Source: Nitratireductor alexandrii
Lineage (GTDB): Bacteria > Pseudomonadota > Alphaproteobacteria > Rhizobiales > Rhizobiaceae
Length of the DNA stretch: 64,000 nt
Reading direction: 5' to 3'
NCBI RefSeq assembly: GCF_004000215.1
Contig: NZ_RBVY01000005.1
Span: 434,001-498,000, forward strand
Positions 45,322 to 54,789 of this stretch are shown here, piece after piece (position 1 is the first letter of the stretch; the number at the start of each line of letters is the position of its first letter). The position numbers and the translations under genes were made by a program. The notes under the pieces were generated by a model. The model was not told the DNA's origin. It saw only the letters and a list, made by a program, of their open reading frames with translations, and did not search any database.

Positions 45322-47706
45322 ATGTTGACGGTCTATAACTGCATCCTCACCGAGCACGATCTGCGGCTTGTGCTGCTTGCCGCCGTGACCTGCCTGATCG
45401 CGTCGCTCACCGCGGTCAATCTTCTTCACCATGTCGGCCGGGCCCGCGGCGTCATGCGCCACGTGTGGACGGCCGTGGCGGCGACCGCCACCGGCTCGGG
45501 CGTCTGGGCCACCCATTTCATCGGCATGCTCGCCTTCCAGCCCGGCGTGCCCAACGGCTATCATCTCGGCCTGACCCTGGTGTCGCTGCTGGTCGCCATC
45601 CTGGTCACCGGCGCCGGCATCGCGGTTGCCGTCGCGCGCCCCGACATCGACAACCGCCTGGTCGGCGGCGCGATCATCGGCGCGGGCATCGCCGCCATGC
45701 ACTATGTCGGCATGGCCGCCTTCCAGGTCCAGGGCGTGGTCGCCTGGAACCAGCTTTTCGTCGCCGCCTCGCTCGTGGCCGGCGTCGGTCTTGGCGCGCT
45801 CGCGGTGTTCGTGGCGCTGCGCTCGCGGACCATTCTTGCCCGTGTCGCCGGCGCGCTGGTGCTCACGCTGGCCATCTGCGGCATGCATTTCACCGGCATG
45901 GGCGCGGTGTCGATCCTGCCCGACGCCGCGGTCGCCGTGCCGGCAAGCGCCATCCCCGCGCCGCTGCTTGCCGGTGCGATCGCGGCCGCAAGCTTCATCA
46001 TCCTGCTTCTGGTCTGCACCGCGCTGTGGATCGACGTGCGCGACTATCGTTATGCCGAGCGCGAAGCCGCGCGCATGCACAATCTCGCCGACGCGGCGAT
46101 CGAGGGGCTTTTGCTGTGCCGCGGCACCCGTCTGGTCACGGCCAATGCCAGCTTCATGGCGCTGACGGACTGGACGCCGGACAGTCTGGCCGGCCGCCAT
46201 CTCACCGATCTGTTTCCCGACGAAGACGTATGCAGTTCCCTGCTCGACGGCTCGCAGGAAATCTTCGAGACCGAGCTGGTCATCAACGAGGGCAACAGCG
46301 TGCCCGTCGAATTGTTGTCGCGCTTCGTCGACTATGGCGGCAAGCCGCATCTCGTGGTCGCCGTGCGCGACATCCGCGAGCGCAAGGCGGCCGAGGCCGA
46401 CATTCGCCGGCTCGCTTTGCACGACGCGCTGACGGGCCTACCCAACCGGCGCGCCTTTTCCGCCCGGCTGGACGAGGAAATCCTCGCCATCGGCGACACG
46501 GGCGGCCATCTGGCGCTGCTGTGCCTGGACCTCGACCGCTTCAAGGAGGTCAACGATCTGTTCGGCCACGCCGCCGGCGACGTGATGCTGAAGAAGGTCG
46601 CGCGCTGCGTGTCGGGCGCGCTCGGCGAGGGACAGATGCTGGCCCGCCTCGGCGGCGACGAATTTGCCGTCATCGCCCCGCGCCTGGCGCGCCCCGAGGA
46701 CGCCGCGCGCATCGCCGAGGCGGTCTTGGGCGCGTTCCGCGAGGAAAACGAGGACGCCAGCAATGAGGGTCTGATGTCGACCAGCATCGGCATCGCGCTG
46801 TTTCCCGACGATGCCTGCGACCGCGAGACGCTGTTGAGCAACGCCGACGCCGCGCTCTACCGGGCCAAGTCGGAAGGCCGCGACACCTGGCGCTTCTACG
46901 AGGAGGCGATGGGCATGGAGGCGCGCGCCCGCCGGCTGATGGAGCACGAGCTGCGCCATGCCGTCGCCCGCAACGAATTCCGCCTGGTCTACCAGCCGCA
47001 AAAAAGGCTCGACACCGGCGAGACGATCGGTTTCGAGGCGCTGCTGCGCTGGTCCAATCCGGCCCGCGGCAATGTCTCGCCGGCGCTTTTCGTCCCGATC
47101 GCCGAGGAAAGCGGCATCATCGTGCCGATCGGCGAATGGGTTCTGCGCACCGCCTGCAAGGAGGCCGTCACCTGGCAGAAGCCGGTGACGATCGCCGTCA
47201 ACGTGTCGCCGATCCAGCTTCACAGCCCGAGCTTCGTGCAGACCGTGCACGAGATCCTGCTGCAGACGGGTCTCGCGCCGAGCCGGCTCGAGATCGAGAT
47301 CACCGAGACCGCGCTCGTGCGCGACATGACCCGCGCCCTGACGACGCTGCGCCAGCTCAAGGCGCTCGGCGTCCACATCGCCATGGACGATTTCGGCACC
47401 GGCTATTCCTCGCTGTCCAACCTGCGCGCCTTCCCGTTCGACAAGATCAAGATCGACGGCTCCTTCATCAAGCAGGTCGACACCAACGAACAGGCCGCCA
47501 CCATCGTCAAGGCGGTGCTCGGCATCGGCCGCGGCCTCGGCCTGCCGGTGCTGGCCGAAGGCGTGGAAACGTCGGAGGAGCTGCAGTTCCTGGCCGGCGA
47601 GTTCTGCCAGATCGGCCAGGGTTACCTGCTCGGTCGTCCCGACCCCGTCGCCGCGCTCGACGACAGGCCCGATGTCGAAGACCGGCGCGAATCCGACGCC
47701 GCCTGA
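45322..47706 (+). CDS. MHYT-PAS-GGDEF-EAL cyclic-di-GMP protein
   Basis: A 794-residue membrane-bound signalling protein. The MHYT sensor (about 10-240) has seven spans and three motif copies: THFIGMLAF, MHYVGMAAF and MHFTGMGAV, thought to bind copper or a gas. A PAS segment lies near 255-355. The GGDEF domain carries the intact motif RLGGDEFAV. The EAL domain opens with GFEALLRW and has DDFGTGYSSL and KIDGSF. Both catalytic domains look intact, so it could make and break cyclic di-GMP. It is divergent from dnaG and is not part of the housekeeping block. Confidence 0.95.
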   Translation: MLTVYNCILTEHDLRLVLLAAVTCLIASLTAVNLLHHVGRARGVMRHVWTAVAATATGSGVWATHFIGMLAFQPGVPNGYHLGLTLVSLLVAILVTGAGIAVAVARPDIDNRLVGGAIIGAGIAAMHYVGMAAFQVQGVVAWNQLFVAASLVAGVGLGALAVFVALRSRTILARVAGALVLTLAICGMHFTGMGAVSILPDAAVAVPASAIPAPLLAGAIAAASFIILLLVCTALWIDVRDYRYAEREAARMHNLADAAIEGLLLCRGTRLVTANASFMALTDWTPDSLAGRHLTDLFPDEDVCSSLLDGSQEIFETELVINEGNSVPVELLSRFVDYGGKPHLVVAVRDIRERKAAEADIRRLALHDALTGLPNRRAFSARLDEEILAIGDTGGHLALLCLDLDRFKEVNDLFGHAAGDVMLKKVARCVSGALGEGQMLARLGGDEFAVIAPRLARPEDAARIAEAVLGAFREENEDASNEGLMSTSIGIALFPDDACDRETLLSNADAALYRAKSEGRDTWRFYEEAMGMEARARRLMEHELRHAVARNEFRLVYQPQKRLDTGETIGFEALLRWSNPARGNVSPALFVPIAEESGIIVPIGEWVLRTACKEAVTWQKPVTIAVNVSPIQLHSPSFVQTVHEILLQTGLAPSRLEIEITETALVRDMTRALTTLRQLKALGVHIAMDDFGTGYSSLSNLRAFPFDKIKIDGSFIKQVDTNEQAATIVKAVLGIGRGLGLPVLAEGVETSEELQFLAGEFCQIGQGYLLGRPDPVAALDDRPDVEDRRESDAA

Positions 47707-47899
47707 GCGCGCAAAACCGCCGAAAAACGCCCCTCGCGGCCACGTTGCGCGACGCCGCCGCGCGGCGTATCGTGCGCCCGCCCGTCCGTTCTCCGGCTAA
47801 ACGATCGGCCCCCGGGCGGCGCGCCGGCACGGAGTGGAAATCCATGAGCTCGCCGTTTTTCCCGGTCCCGAGCGACAGCGCATCTTCTGACGCGGCGCG

Positions 47900-49561
47900 A
47901 TGAGCGGCTCGCTGGTTCTGCTGCATCTGGCCGGCGCCGTGGCGCTGCTGTTGTGGGCAACCCGCATGGTGCGCACCGGCGTCGAGCGCGCCTACGGCAA
48001 CATTCTGCGCCACCGGCTGCGCGCCACCCTGCGCAACCCGCTCTTGGCGGTTCTGGCCGGCGCCGGCCTGGCCGTGGCGCTGCAGAGCGCGACGGCGGTC
48101 AGCCTTCTGGTCGGCTCGTTCGCCGGCGCCGGCATCGTGTCGCCGACCGCCGGACTGATCGCCGTTCTGGGCGCCGATATCGGCTCGGCGCTGGTCGTCA
48201 AGCTGTTGTCCTTCGATCTCGCGCTTCTGGTGCCGGTGTGCCTGGTCGCCGGCACGACCATGTTTCTGGCCACCCAGGCGCGCAGCTGGCGCCAGTTCGG
48301 CCGCATCCTGATCGGGATCGGCCTGCTGATCCTGTCGCTGCGCATGATCGGCGAGGCGTCGGAACCGTTGCGCGACAGCCGCCTGCTGCCGGTCGTCGTC
48401 GACTATCTCGCCGGCGACCCCGTCACCGCCTTCATCGTCGCCGCCCTCACCACCTGGCTGTTTCACTCCTCCGTCGCCGCGGTCCTGCTCGTGGTGGCGC
48501 TGGCGGGCCGCGGCCTGGTTCCGGCCGAGCTCGGGCTGGTCTTCGTGCTCGGCGCCAATCTCGGCGGCGGCGTCATCGCGGCCATGCTGGCGCGCACCAT
48601 GCCGCCGCTGTCGCGCATCGTGCCGGTCGGCAATCTTGTCGTGCGCGCCACCGGCGCGATCCTGGCCCTGGTCGCGGTCACGCTCCTCGGCGCGCCGCTG
48701 CAGCGGCTGGGCGCGACGGCGCCCGAACAGCTCATCCACGCCCATCTGCTGTTCAACGGGCTTTTGGCCGTGCTCGGCGTTCCGGTCGCGGGCCTGGTCG
48801 TGCGTGCCGCGACGGCGCTGATGTCGGCGCGCGCCGCCCCCGCCGCGGACCTCATGGCCGCCACCGAACTCAGCGCGCTCAACGAGAGCGCGCTCGACAA
48901 ACCGGCCCAGGCGCTCGCCAACGCCACGCGCGAAGTGGTGCGCGTATGCGAGATCGTCGAGATCATGCTCCAGCGCATCATCGAGCTCTACGCCCATGCC
49001 GACAAGGACGGCATCGACGCGCTCGCCGCCCTCGACGACCGGGTCGACAGGCGCCACGCCGCCATCAAGCTCTATCTGGCCAAAACCACCGTCCACCCGC
49101 TGACCGAGGACGAGGCGCTACGCTGCCAGGAACTCATCGGCGCCTGCGTGAAACTCGAGCAGGTCGGCGACATCATCGTGCGCAACATGCTCGTTCACGT
49201 GCGCAAGAAGATGGAGCGCGGCCTGGAATTCACCGATGAGGGTTGGCGCGAACTGACCGGCTTCCACGCCGCCGTCGCCGCCAATGCCAGGCTGGCCTTC
49301 AACGTGCTGGTGTCGCGCGACAGCGAGACCGCGCGCCAGCTCGTCGCCGAGAAGGACCGGCTGCGCGACGAGGAAAAAGCGTCCAACCAGAGCCATTTCG
49401 ACCGGCTGCGCGAAGGCACGGTGAAAAGCCTCGAAACGAGTTCGATCCATCTCGACACGCTGCGCGACCTGAAGCAGATCAATTCGCTGCTCGCCTCGAT
49501 CGCCTACCCGGTTCTGGAAGAACACGGCATGCTCAGCGACACGCGCCTGAAGGCGGGATAG
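47900..49561 (+). CDS. Na/Pi-cotransporter family protein with PhoU-like tail
   Basis: A 553-residue membrane protein of the NptA/PNaS family. Two repeats with the QSATA motif are visible: VALQSATAVSLLVGSFAGAGIV in the first, and a partner in the second (LFHSSVAAVLLVVALAGRG). About eight spans end near residue 315. The cytoplasmic tail (about 340-545) is a PhoU-like three-helix domain. It could import phosphate with sodium, or set phosphate levels. It begins 193 bp after the GGDEF-EAL gene with no terminator seen between them. Confidence 0.9.
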   Translation: MSGSLVLLHLAGAVALLLWATRMVRTGVERAYGNILRHRLRATLRNPLLAVLAGAGLAVALQSATAVSLLVGSFAGAGIVSPTAGLIAVLGADIGSALVVKLLSFDLALLVPVCLVAGTTMFLATQARSWRQFGRILIGIGLLILSLRMIGEASEPLRDSRLLPVVVDYLAGDPVTAFIVAALTTWLFHSSVAAVLLVVALAGRGLVPAELGLVFVLGANLGGGVIAAMLARTMPPLSRIVPVGNLVVRATGAILALVAVTLLGAPLQRLGATAPEQLIHAHLLFNGLLAVLGVPVAGLVVRAATALMSARAAPAADLMAATELSALNESALDKPAQALANATREVVRVCEIVEIMLQRIIELYAHADKDGIDALAALDDRVDRRHAAIKLYLAKTTVHPLTEDEALRCQELIGACVKLEQVGDIIVRNMLVHVRKKMERGLEFTDEGWRELTGFHAAVAANARLAFNVLVSRDSETARQLVAEKDRLRDEEKASNQSHFDRLREGTVKSLETSSIHLDTLRDLKQINSLLASIAYPVLEEHGMLSDTRLKAG

Positions 49562-49577
49562 GCCCCGCGCCGAGAAC

Positions 49578-50027
49578 TCAGCGCAGCATGCCCTTGACGA
49601 TGCCGCTCGCCTTGCCGAAATCCATCCGGTCGGGGAATTTCTGCTTCAGCGCGTTCATGCATTTGCCCATGTCGCGCAGGCCGCCGGCGCCGACCTCGTT
49701 GATGACCTGCTTGCAGGCCTGCTTGACCGCCTCGTCCTCCAGCGGCCGCGGCAGGAAGCCGCGAATCACCGCGATCTCCTGGCGCTCCTGCTCGGCCAGT
49801 TCGAGCTGGCCGGCCTCTTCGAAAGTGCGCGCCGATTCCACGCGCTGCTTGAGCATCTTGCCCAGGATCGCCGTGATGTCCTCGTCGCTGACCGGGTCCT
49901 TGCCGGCCGCGCGGTTCGCGACGTCGCGATCCTTCACGGCCGCCTGGATCAGCCGGATCGTCGACAGCCGGCGTTTGTCTTGGGTCTTTTGCGCGTCCCT
50001 GAGTGCGCACGCGAGTTTTTCGCGCAT
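49578..50027 (-). CDS. yqeY: GatB/YqeY-domain protein
   Basis: A 149-residue helical protein of the YqeY family. MREKLACALRDAQKTQDKRRLSTIRLIQAAVKDRD opens it; the middle has the EDEAVKQACKQVINEVGAGGLRDMGKCM block and the end FPDRMDFGKASGIVKGML. The domain is related to the tail of GatB and may bind tRNA. The ATG at 50027 is chosen because GGAG lies nine bases upstream; an in-frame ATG at 50036 is too close to it. Divergent from carA, an arrangement kept in many alphaproteobacteria. Confidence 0.92.
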   Translation of the reverse strand: MREKLACALRDAQKTQDKRRLSTIRLIQAAVKDRDVANRAAGKDPVSDEDITAILGKMLKQRVESARTFEEAGQLELAEQERQEIAVIRGFLPRPLEDEAVKQACKQVINEVGAGGLRDMGKCMNALKQKFPDRMDFGKASGIVKGMLR

Positions 50028-50153
50028 CGGATCCATCTCCATTCGCGGCCATGCACCATAGCGCCCCGACTCGGCTGAGGCAAACCGTTTGTGAAAGTTT
50101 AAGTTATTGGTTTTATTGGATAAAACTTTTACCCTTGCGTCAATCTTCACCGA

Positions 50154-50182
50154 TTGACCGGCGCCCGCGCTTCGCCTATTGT
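50154..50182 (+). promoter_or_regulatory. Sigma-70 promoter for carA
   Basis: TTGACC at 50154-50159 and TATTGT at 50177-50182 are separated by exactly 17 bases. An AT-rich tract with a run of T and A (50095-50135) lies upstream and may serve as an UP element, or as the promoter for yqeY in the other direction. The transcript should begin near 50189, about 128 bases before carA. Confidence 0.68.
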
Positions 50183-50193
50183 CCGCGCCTTGC

Positions 50194-50304
50194 ATGGACG
50201 TATACCTGTTCGCACGGATCGACGGCTTGCCGTGGGTCGCGTGCGTTTCTTCGCGCCATATGGCCTTTGGCCGCTCGTCTTTCAAGCCCGGGCGGCCGAC
50301 CTGA
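50194..50304 (+). other. Possible upstream open reading frame in the carA leader
   Basis: A 36-codon frame (MDVYLFARIDGLPWVACVSS and on) starts about five bases after the predicted transcription start and ends twelve bases before the carA ATG. It has no Shine-Dalgarno site, so it would need leaderless initiation. It has four Arg codons, which is not more than expected. It may be chance. Confidence 0.2.
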
Positions 50305-50316
50305 CGGAGAGTAGAG

Positions 50317-51519
50317 ATGACGCAATCGACCGCGGCCTGGACCGTGACGCCCGCCACGGCCCTGCTCGTTCTGGCCGACGGGACGGAGATCGAGGGGACC
50401 GGCCTCGGCGCCGAGGGAATCGCGGTCGGCGAGGTCTGCTTCAACACCGCCTTGACCGGCTATCAGGAAATCCTCACCGACCCCTCCTATGCCGGCCAGA
50501 TCGTCACCTTCACCTTTCCGCATATCGGCAATGTCGGCGCCAATGACGAGGATATCGAAGACCTGACGCCGGCCGCGCGCGCCGGGGCCGTCGGGGCCGT
50601 GTTCAAATCCGATCTCACCGACCCGTCCAACCATCGCGCCGGCGAGCATCTCGACGCCTGGCTCAAACGCCGCGGCATGGTCGCCATGTGCGGCATCGAC
50701 ACCCGCGCGCTGACGGCGCTGATCCGCGAAAAGGGCATGCCCAACGCCGTGATCGCCCATGCGCGCGACGGCGTGTTCGACCGCGCCGAGTTGAAGCGGC
50801 GGGCCGCCGAGTGGCCGGGCCTGGTCGGGCTCGATCTGGCCAGGGAGGTCACCTCCGGCCAGAGCTCGACCTGGACCGAGACGCCGTGGCGGCTCGGCGA
50901 CGGCTACGGCCGCCAGGACGCGCCGACCATGCATATCGTGGCGATCGACTATGGCGTCAAACGCAACATATTGCGGCTTCTGGCCGGTCTCGGCGCCGAG
51001 GTGACCGTGGTGCCGGCCACGACCACCGCCGAGGACGTGCTGGCCATGCATCCCGACGGCATCTTTCTGTCGAACGGCCCCGGCGATCCGGCCGCCACCG
51101 GCGACTATGCCGTGCCCGTCATTCGCGAGCTTCTGAAAAGCGACATCCCGGTGTTCGGCATCTGCCTGGGACACCAGATGCTGGCGCTGGCGCTCGGCGC
51201 GCGCACGGTCAAGATGCACCAGGGCCATCACGGCGCCAACCACCCGGTCAAGGACCACACCACCGGCAAGGTCGAGATCGTGTCGATGAATCACGGCTTC
51301 GCCGTCGATTCGGCCTCGCTGCCCGACACGGTGGAAGAGACCCATGTCTCGCTGTTCGACGGGTCGAATTGCGGCATCGCCGTCAAGGGCCGGCCGGTGT
51401 TTTCGGTCCAGCAGCATCCCGAGGCCTCGCCCGGCCCGCAGGATTCGCATTACCTCTTCCGCCGCTTCGTCAATTTGATCCGCGCGCGCAAGGGCGAGCC
51501 CGCGCTCGCCGAGCGCTAG
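50317..51519 (+). CDS. carA: Carbamoyl-phosphate synthase small subunit
   Basis: Glutaminase subunit that supplies ammonia to CarB for carbamoyl phosphate, the shared precursor of arginine and pyrimidines. It has 400 residues. The N-terminal CPSase domain includes GEVCFNTALTGYQEILTDPSYAGQIVTFTFPHIGN. The class I amidotransferase domain has the catalytic Cys in FGICLGHQMLALA and the His and Glu in VQQHPEASPGP. It is about 10 kb from carB, which is on the same strand near the window end. Confidence 0.97.
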   Translation: MTQSTAAWTVTPATALLVLADGTEIEGTGLGAEGIAVGEVCFNTALTGYQEILTDPSYAGQIVTFTFPHIGNVGANDEDIEDLTPAARAGAVGAVFKSDLTDPSNHRAGEHLDAWLKRRGMVAMCGIDTRALTALIREKGMPNAVIAHARDGVFDRAELKRRAAEWPGLVGLDLAREVTSGQSSTWTETPWRLGDGYGRQDAPTMHIVAIDYGVKRNILRLLAGLGAEVTVVPATTTAEDVLAMHPDGIFLSNGPGDPAATGDYAVPVIRELLKSDIPVFGICLGHQMLALALGARTVKMHQGHHGANHPVKDHTTGKVEIVSMNHGFAVDSASLPDTVEETHVSLFDGSNCGIAVKGRPVFSVQQHPEASPGPQDSHYLFRRFVNLIRARKGEPALAER

Positions 51520-51588
51520 CACCGAAGACGATTGCAACGCGGCCTCCGGCTCCGCATTCTGCTTCGGCAGGTGTTGGAGGACCGAGCC

Positions 51589-51996
51589 ATGCGATTCGAC
51601 AGGGAACTGATATCCAACGGCAACCCGATGGAGGCGATCGTCGGGTTTTCGCGCGCGGTGCGCGTCGGCCCGTTCATTTCGATCGGCGGTACCGCGCCCG
51701 TCGGCGCCGACGGCAAGACCGTCGGCATCGCAGATGTTGCCGCGCAAACCCGCCAGTGTATCGAAATCATCAAGGACGCGCTCGAGCGCGCCGGATCGGG
51801 GCTTCACGACGTCGTGCGCACGCGCGTCATCCTCACCGATATCGACAACTGGAAAGCGGCCATCGACGTCCGCAAGCAATATTTCAAGGATGTGCGGCCC
51901 GTCGACACGATCATGGCGATAGACCGTTTCGTGAACCCGGAATGGCTTGTTGAATTCGAGGCCGATGCGGTGATTGCGGGCTGGGGCGAAATTTAA
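51589..51996 (+). CDS. RidA/YjgF-family imine deaminase
   Basis: A 135-residue protein of the RidA (YjgF/YER057c/UK114) family, which hydrolyses reactive enamine or imine intermediates to ketoacids and ammonia. Motifs include FSRAVRVGPFISIGGTAPVG, the QTRQCIEIIKDALERAGSGLHDVVRTRVILTDI block with the substrate-binding Arg, and the closing VEFEADAVI with its Glu. The ATG at 51589 has GGAGG eight bases before it. It follows carA by 70 bp and could share its transcript. Confidence 0.88.
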   Translation: MRFDRELISNGNPMEAIVGFSRAVRVGPFISIGGTAPVGADGKTVGIADVAAQTRQCIEIIKDALERAGSGLHDVVRTRVILTDIDNWKAAIDVRKQYFKDVRPVDTIMAIDRFVNPEWLVEFEADAVIAGWGEI

Positions 51997-52007
51997 CCGC
52001 AAACAAG

Positions 52008-52031
52008 AAAAGGGCGGCCCGAAAGCCGCCC
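52008..52031 (-). terminator. Terminator of the Tad-type pilin-like gene
   Basis: On the minus strand GGGCGGC, the loop TTTCGG, then GCCGCCC and TTTTCTTG form an intrinsic terminator 28 bases past the stop. The stem could also slow plus-strand transcription, but no T-run follows on that side. Confidence 0.78.
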
Positions 52032-52059
52032 GGCCCCGCTCCGTTCGTGCCTCCTCGCG

Positions 52060-53631
52060 CTACGATGTCAACCGCAGCCGCACCACCCGGTCGCGGATTT
52101 CCTCGAACACCTCGTCGAGCTGCGAGCGCGACGGCGCGTCGAAGAAATGCGCCGAGCTCGAGGCACAATCCTTGAGCATCATGCCGGTCTTCACATCCGG
52201 CTCCTCGAGCCTGATCGTGTAGACGATGATGTTCTGCGCCTTGGCGTTATCGCACGCCGCCAGCGTCTTTTCGTTCATCAGCCGGTTGGTGTCGGAGGAC
52301 GAACCGGCGGTGATGCCCAGCCGCCCGTCGACCAGATAGCCCTGACTGGAATAGCGCGACCCGAGCGCGTTTCTTGTGTTGCCGAACACGTTCGAGCCGT
52401 CGGTCAGGACGATCATGATCTTCTCGACGCCGATCTGCTTGGAATCGCGCCCTTCGGTGAACGGTTCGTGCGGCGACAGCACCCGCATGCCCCAGGCCAC
52501 CCCTTCCATGATATTGGTGTTGCCGTTGGCCGTCAGCGATTCGACCTTGTCGACGATCGCCCTGAAATCGGTGTTCAGCGGCATGATCGGCTGGGTGACG
52601 CAATCGCGGTTCGGCCCGCGTCCGCCCGACATCTCGGCATCCGCCGGCAGCCATTCGAGCCCGGGATCGAGCGGGTCAGGCACGGTCACCCCGTATTTCA
52701 GGAGCTTCTTGGCCTTGCCGGCAGCGCTCTTGTCGAGCGGGTCCGCATCCGAGTTGATATAGCTGTTGGAATAACCCTTCTCGTCGGGCTCGTCGATCGA
52801 GAAGGCCGGCACGAACAGACTTGCCGCGTCCTTCTTGTTCGGCGCGCTGTCCTCGACGTCATGCGCCACCTTGCCGCCGCCGTAGCGCGTCTCAACGCAG
52901 CCTGCCCATTTTTCGCCGAGATGGTTGAACAGCTCGAACCGGCTCAGCCCGTTCTGCAGCTCGACCTGCGGAAGCTCCGCGTCCCCCTTGAGATCGAGCC
53001 ACTTCGCGCCGGTCTTGTTCTTGACCTTGCCGTTCTTTTTGAATTGCGGGCCGTAATGCGGGCCGACATTGACGAAATTGGCAAACGGGACCACCGCGAA
53101 TTTCAGCTTGTCCTTGCCCTTGACCTGGGCCGACATGGTGTTGACCAATCCCAGCACCGCATCCTTCATCGCGGTCAGCTTGCCGCCGGCCATGGAGCCG
53201 GTGGTGTCGAGCACCAGCGCGATTTCGTAGTTGGTATAGGCAAGGTCGGCCGCCGATCGCGCCGACACTTTCCAGTTCTCGTAGCCCAGCAGCGAGCCGA
53301 AGGTCAGGTTGGCACGCGCCGTCGCCTTGATGTCGACCTTGGTGCCGCTGCGATTGATATCCAGTTCCGCGAAGCGCGGGTCGAAATTCGTCGTCAGGAA
53401 CTGATTGGCGATGGTGTTGGCTTCCGCGTCGGAGAGCGATTCGCCCTCGCGCGCGATCGCCAGCGCGGCCGAATCCATCGCCTGCTGCAGCTGCGCCTGT
53501 CTGGCGCTGATCGAGGCAAAGTCGAGCGCCGTGCCGCCGGCGAGCAGCAAAGGCAGCATCGCCAGCGCCATCATCATGCCGTAATGGCCGCTTTCGTCAC
53601 GGCAAAAAAGCTGAAGCAGAGACCGTGCCAT
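52060..53631 (-). CDS. TadG-like protein with von Willebrand A domain
   Basis: A 523-residue envelope protein. The first 40 residues form a type IV pilin-like anchor (FCRDESGHYGMMMALAMLPLLLAGGTALDF), as in TadE/TadG proteins of the Flp pilus. The C-terminal half is a vWA domain with MIDAS motif DTTGSM near 145 and the KIMIVLTDGSNVF strand. It ends with a run resembling vWA helices. The ATG at 53631 has GAGGGGG upstream; a TTG 18 bases further up is less likely. No tad operon is nearby, so it is a stray copy that may bind surfaces or matrix. Confidence 0.84.
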   Translation of the reverse strand: MARSLLQLFCRDESGHYGMMMALAMLPLLLAGGTALDFASISARQAQLQQAMDSAALAIAREGESLSDAEANTIANQFLTTNFDPRFAELDINRSGTKVDIKATARANLTFGSLLGYENWKVSARSAADLAYTNYEIALVLDTTGSMAGGKLTAMKDAVLGLVNTMSAQVKGKDKLKFAVVPFANFVNVGPHYGPQFKKNGKVKNKTGAKWLDLKGDAELPQVELQNGLSRFELFNHLGEKWAGCVETRYGGGKVAHDVEDSAPNKKDAASLFVPAFSIDEPDEKGYSNSYINSDADPLDKSAAGKAKKLLKYGVTVPDPLDPGLEWLPADAEMSGGRGPNRDCVTQPIMPLNTDFRAIVDKVESLTANGNTNIMEGVAWGMRVLSPHEPFTEGRDSKQIGVEKIMIVLTDGSNVFGNTRNALGSRYSSQGYLVDGRLGITAGSSSDTNRLMNEKTLAACDNAKAQNIIVYTIRLEEPDVKTGMMLKDCASSSAHFFDAPSRSQLDEVFEEIRDRVVRLRLTS

Positions 53632-53786
53632 GCCAAACCCCCTCGGCAATTTGCAAGGGGCAAGTGTAGGACAGCCGCATTAATGCGCGGATAACCGGCA
53701 GGCTTAACGGCTTCATAACGAATTTTGGCGAACGGCCCCGGACCGGGGCGGTTTCCCGGCCTTGGGCGCGGCGTTCGGCTTCGGCC

Positions 53787-54677
53787 TCAGACCGGACCGT
53801 TAAACGTGTCGCAGGCGTCGAGCCGGCCGCTCTCCAGGCCGCGCGAGAACCATGCGCGCCGTTGCGCCGACGTGCCGTGGTTGAAGCTTTCGGGCACGAC
53901 ATACCCTTGCGTGCGCCGTTGCAGCGTGTCGTCGCCGATCTGGTTGGCGGCGTTGAGCGCCTCGTCGATATCGCCGGCCTCCAGCAGCCCCTTCTGCGCG
54001 GTAAAATGCGCCCACATGCCGGCGAAGCAGTCGGCCTGCAGCTCGACGCGGATCGACATCTGGTTGGCTTCGGCCTGGCTCATTGTCTGGCGCATCGCGT
54101 TGAATTTCGGCAGCACGCCGATCAGGTTTTGCACATGGTGGCCGACCTCGTGCGCGATCACATAGGCCTGGGCGAAATCGCCGGAGGCGCCGAAACGGCG
54201 GGCGAGTTCGTCGAAAAAATTCAGGTCGAGATAGAGTTTCTTGTCGCCCGGACAATAAAACGGTCCCGACGCGGCCGAGGCGAAGCCGCAGGCCGAGCGC
54301 ACCTGGCCCGAAAACAACACCATTTTCGGCTCGGCATAGGTCGCGCCCTCGGCCTGGAAAATGCCTTTCCACACGTCTTCCGTCTCCGCCAGCACCACGC
54401 CGGCGAACTGCGCCGCCTCGTCGCTGGCCCGCGTCTGCTGCTGGCCGGCCGGCGCGCCGCCGGTGTCTTGCGACAATATTTCCAGCGGGTCGATGCCGCA
54501 GGCCCTGAGTGCGAAGAACAGCACCACCAGGACGATGATGCCCGAAATCCCGCCGCCGCCGCCGATCCGGCCGACCGGGATGCGCACGCCGCCGCCGCCG
54601 CGTCCGAACCCGCCGCCACCGGAGCGGCCGCGCCGGTCTTCCACATTGGAACTTTGTCGTCTGCCGCGCCAACGCAT
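53787..54677 (-). CDS. YpfJ-type neutral zinc metallopeptidase
   Basis: A 296-residue protein of the KPN_02809/YpfJ family. A Gly/Arg-rich N-terminus is followed by one membrane span (about 44-60). The zinc site is HEVGHH with the two zinc-binding His and the Glu at 176-180; YVIAHEVGHHVQNLIG is the family signature. The third ligand lies in the RVELQADCFAGMWA segment. Two cysteines flank the catalytic core. The active domain is outside the cytoplasm. The substrate is unknown. Confidence 0.9.
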   Translation of the reverse strand: MRWRGRRQSSNVEDRRGRSGGGGFGRGGGGVRIPVGRIGGGGGISGIIVLVVLFFALRACGIDPLEILSQDTGGAPAGQQQTRASDEAAQFAGVVLAETEDVWKGIFQAEGATYAEPKMVLFSGQVRSACGFASAASGPFYCPGDKKLYLDLNFFDELARRFGASGDFAQAYVIAHEVGHHVQNLIGVLPKFNAMRQTMSQAEANQMSIRVELQADCFAGMWAHFTAQKGLLEAGDIDEALNAANQIGDDTLQRRTQGYVVPESFNHGTSAQRRAWFSRGLESGRLDACDTFNGPV

Positions 54678-54789
54678 GTCGACCCTCCCAGCCAGTCCGC
54701 CGCGCCCGCCGCCAAGGGGGAACGCATGCTTTCGCGACGGTTTTAACCCATCAAGTCGTGTTCGTCTCGCCTCGCGTGCCGTCCGCCCC

